Shown piece after piece: positions 6,075 through 7,440 of a DNA stretch of 7,440 nt. Position 1 is the stretch's first letter; the number at the start of each line of letters is the position of its first letter. The stretch spans positions 1-7,440 of the forward strand of contig SFPL01000018.1 of assembly GCA_004551905.1 (NCBI GenBank), in the 5' to 3' direction. Made by a program: the position numbers and the translations under genes. The DNA is from Lentisphaeraceae bacterium (lineage in GTDB: Bacteria; Verrucomicrobiota; Kiritimatiellia; RFP12; UBA1067). Under the pieces are notes generated by a model. That model made no database searches and was not told where the DNA came from. It saw nothing but the letters and a program-made list of their open reading frames with translations.

Positions 6075-6803
6075 ATGAAAATCGCGATTCAGGGCGCTGC
6101 CGGGCGCATGGGGAGGATGCTGGACTCGCTGGCAGCAGGCCTCGGGCTGGAGGTGGTCTCGCGCGTCGACGTGGCCGATGGCTACGATCGCGGCTGGGCG
6201 GAGGGGGTGGAGGGCGTAGTCGATTTCTCCCACCACACCGCGCTTCCAGCGGCGATCGCTGAGGCCGTGCGCCGCGGCATTCCGTACGTGATCGGCACAA
6301 CCGGGCTGGACGAGTCCGAGCAGGCGGCGGTGGCGGCGGCGGCGGAGTCGATTCCCGTCGTCCAGAGCGGCAACTACTCGCTGGGCGTCAACCTGCTCGT
6401 CGAGCTGGTGCGCCGGGCCGCGGCGGCGCTGGGGCCGGAGTACGACATCGAAATCGCCGAGATGCACCACCGCCACAAGAAGGACGCGCCTTCGGGGACG
6501 GCGCTGATGCTCGCGAAGGCAGCGGCCGAGGGCCGCGGACGCGCGGCGGACGGCTTCGTCTACGGTCGCCGCGGCGACGTCGGGGAGCGTCCCGAGGGCG
6601 AAATTGCCATCCACGCGCTGCGCGGTGGATCGGTGGTTGGCGACCATACGGTGATGTTCGCCGGCGAACTTGAGCGGGTGGAGCTCGTCCACCGCGCCCA
6701 GAGCCGCGAGGCGTTCGCCGCTGGGGCGCTCAAGGCACTCGTGTGGGCGAAGGGGCGCGCCTGCGGGCTCTACTCGATGCGCGACGTCCTCGGCCTCGCC
6801 TGA
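6075..6803 (+). CDS. dapB: 4-hydroxy-tetrahydrodipicolinate reductase
   Basis: This 242-residue cytoplasmic enzyme reduces 4-hydroxy-tetrahydrodipicolinate with NAD(P)H in the diaminopimelate/lysine pathway, which also feeds peptidoglycan. Nucleotide-binding GAAGRMG is at 7-13, VVDFS at 49-53, GTTG at 74-77 and the active-site segment EMHHRHKKDAPSGTA at 129-143, with the catalytic His pair (H131, H132) and Lys near 135-136. The C-terminal part has GGSVVGDHTV, then HRAQSR and GLYSMRDVLGL, all typical. It is shorter than the 273-residue E. coli enzyme, mainly between the first strand-helix and VVDFS, as in the compact DapB forms. GGGAGGAG (6063-6070) gives a strong Shine-Dalgarno with GGAGG 6 bases from the ATG. 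No -10 box is visible between the rplS terminator and this start, so it may depend on read-through or on a promoter I cannot recognise. Confidence 0.96.
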   Translation: MKIAIQGAAGRMGRMLDSLAAGLGLEVVSRVDVADGYDRGWAEGVEGVVDFSHHTALPAAIAEAVRRGIPYVIGTTGLDESEQAAVAAAAESIPVVQSGNYSLGVNLLVELVRRAAAALGPEYDIEIAEMHHRHKKDAPSGTALMLAKAAAEGRGRAADGFVYGRRGDVGERPEGEIAIHALRGGSVVGDHTVMFAGELERVELVHRAQSREAFAAGALKALVWAKGRACGLYSMRDVLGLA

Positions 6804-6822
6804 GCCTCTCCGGAGCGCCGCG

Positions 6823-6855
6823 TCCAGAAGTAAACATGGATTCCAGAAGTATAAT
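6823..6855 (+). promoter_or_regulatory. Direct repeat ending in a TATAAT box
   Basis: TCCAGAAGTA occurs twice, at 6823-6832 and 6842-6851, with a 19-base period. The second copy runs into a perfect TATAAT (6850-6855). There is no extended TG and no -35, and no recognisable gene lies downstream on the + strand, so this may be a chance or relic promoter. Confidence 0.35.
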
Positions 6856-6861
6856 AGTTTG

Positions 6862-6874
6862 GGGGACTGTCCCC
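6862..6874. repeat. GGGGA-CTG-TCCCC hairpin, REP-like
   Basis: A perfect 5-base-pair stem with a three-base loop. I recall this exact palindrome as recurring between genes of many bacteria and often linked to REP-associated Y1 transposases. No transposase gene is present here. Without a T-run it is a poor terminator for dapB, although it is the first hairpin after that gene. Confidence 0.5.
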
Positions 6875-7001
6875 ATTAGCGATTTCTCGTTCCACTCATG
6901 GCGAAAGGGCTGATCCGGCAGGCGCTTCCCGACAAGCCTAAGTCCAGATTCCAACGCTACGCGCTTGCATGAGGACCAACGACATATTCACTGCGACATC
7001 T
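6875..7001. other. No gene recognised; relic-like intergenic DNA
   Basis: This belongs to the 637-base gene-less stretch after dapB. The only complete short + frame is 24 codons (6898-6972) without a Shine-Dalgarno. A minus-strand frame across 6870-6975 reads protein-like but has no matching family. No tRNA or known structured RNA was recognised. Confidence 0.4.
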
Positions 7002-7298
7002 TCACCGTGGTCTGACCCTCTTAGGCCCGCAGAGAGTGTGAAGCCCGCTATCTTCCGTGAGGAAAAAAGCCTTCCCGATTCGCACACTTGCAAAGCCCGC
7101 ACACGCAAAATGTACGCTTGCCTCTTTCACTCCTTCTGAGAGAACGAACTCGGCCTTAAACTCTGGGGCGCACTCCTTCTCGTACCATGCCGCCTCCTCG
7201 CAAATGGGGCGGCCGTCACCTACCCACGGAACAAACGCAAGTTCTCCTCTAAGAAGTAGTGAGGTTGCGCAAAAAACTGACGCGACAAATATTTTCGC
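7002..7298 (-). pseudogene. Secreted glycosidase-like gene fragment, start lost
   Basis: The minus strand is open for 98 codons and reads like a real protein. The first residues, A-K-IFVASVFCATSLLL, look like a signal peptide whose Met has become Ala (GCG at 7296-7298), and a TAA stands immediately before it, so no upstream start can rescue it. There is no in-frame ATG or TTG, and the only GTG is past the middle (residue 57). Residues 45-76 (APEFKAEFVLSEGVKEASV, then GFASVRIGK) resemble the N-terminal beta-sandwich of bacterial alpha-L-rhamnosidases, where the pattern is F-R-K-E-F-x-L-x-x-x-V-K-x-A and then G-Y/F...NG-K. The reading ends at TGA (7002-7004) long before any catalytic domain could fit. 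The coding nature is well supported by the reading. The rhamnosidase assignment is tentative, and ATA at residue 3 acting as a rare start is a remote alternative. Confidence 0.45.
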
Positions 7299-7316
7299 TT
7301 AATCCGCGCGCGCGAG

Positions 7317-7342
7317 TTCCCAGTGCAACACCGGGAGGTTTT
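7317..7342 (+). terminator. Possible weak terminator hairpin
   Basis: TTCCC-A-GTG pairs with CAC-C-GGGAG around a CAA loop with one A/C mismatch, followed by GTTTT. No + strand gene clearly needs it. It lies just upstream of the minus-strand gene fragment and just before the promoter at 7384. Confidence 0.3.
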
Positions 7343-7383
7343 GCCTTGAGCGATTGGCCTGTTGAGCGGGCTTCAGCTGGGGG

Positions 7384-7412
7384 TTGAAAAAATCAGGCGT
7401 TGGCTGTATGCT
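7384..7412 (+). promoter_or_regulatory. Sigma-70 promoter for a gene beyond the right edge
   Basis: TTGAAA (7384-7389) and TATGCT (7407-7412) are separated by the ideal 17 bases. Expected start is near 7419-7420, within a run leading to an A-rich leader. Confidence 0.6.
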
Positions 7413-7434
7413 TTCTTGCAAAGCAAAAAAACGC

Positions 7435-7440
7435 AAGGAG
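7435..7440 (+). promoter_or_regulatory. Shine-Dalgarno at window edge
   Basis: AAGGAG forms the last six bases of the window, about 20 bases after the predicted start site of the promoter at 7384-7412. A start codon should follow within about ten bases outside the window. Confidence 0.5.

Noticed and set aside
6730..6954. Minus-strand frame reading KSLMGTVP across the hairpin
   Set aside because: The MGTVP part follows automatically from translating the palindrome, and the rest runs into the dapB antisense strand.
6898..6972. 24-codon + frame after the GGGGACTGTCCCC hairpin
   Set aside because: No Shine-Dalgarno, no recognised sequence, and easily expected by chance.
7057..7302. 81-codon + frame opposite the gene fragment
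   Set aside because: Ser/Thr/Ala/Pro-rich shadow; the minus strand reads far more like a folded protein.
7305..7314. (CG)5 run, possible Z-DNA
   Set aside because: Too short to claim anything in a GC-rich genome.

Overview
The window is GC-rich bacterial chromosome, with most genes at roughly 60-75% GC by hand counts of single 60-base lines. All intact genes lie on the + strand. The organism is probably an uncultured PVC-group bacterium (Verrucomicrobiota / Kiritimatiellota-like). That is an inference from the mix of a secreted EF-hand protein, a decayed secreted carbohydrate-enzyme-like gene, dispersed intergenic repeats and overall codon style. No marker gene proves it.

Bases 1-1377 hold two unrecognised genes: the 3' part of a comparatively AT-rich gene that enters from the left edge, and a small secreted protein with one perfect EF-hand calcium loop. 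Bases 1392-3847 hold one 812-residue restriction-modification protein. It has a PD-(D/E)xK-type nuclease signature at its N-terminus, an N6-adenine methyltransferase core and a less GC-rich C-terminal half, the layout of a type IIG enzyme. It stands alone, with no separate R, S or helicase gene in view.

Bases 3848-4026 are an intergenic patch packed with repeats, ending in the ribBA promoter. Bases 4027-6803 are housekeeping: ribBA (riboflavin precursors), rpsP and rplS (ribosomal proteins S16 and L19, directly adjacent with no rimM/trmD between them), a good intrinsic terminator, then dapB (lysine/diaminopimelate pathway). Bases 6804-7440 carry no intact gene. They hold short palindromes and direct repeats, a minus-strand remnant of a secreted glycosidase-like gene whose start codon is missing, and at the far edge a well-formed sigma-70 promoter plus Shine-Dalgarno for a gene that starts just outside the window.

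Two signals stand out. The restriction enzyme and ribBA share an identical extended -10 box (TGGTATAAT) exactly 8 bases before their ATG and lack a Shine-Dalgarno, so both are predicted to be leaderless mRNAs; rpsP has the related TGGTATACT box but a normal leader. In addition, a dispersed repeat with 9-base period is found inside the restriction-enzyme gene, where it codes in frame for a Thr-Lys/Glu-Asn tract, and a GC-rich relative in opposite orientation sits in the intergenic region just downstream.
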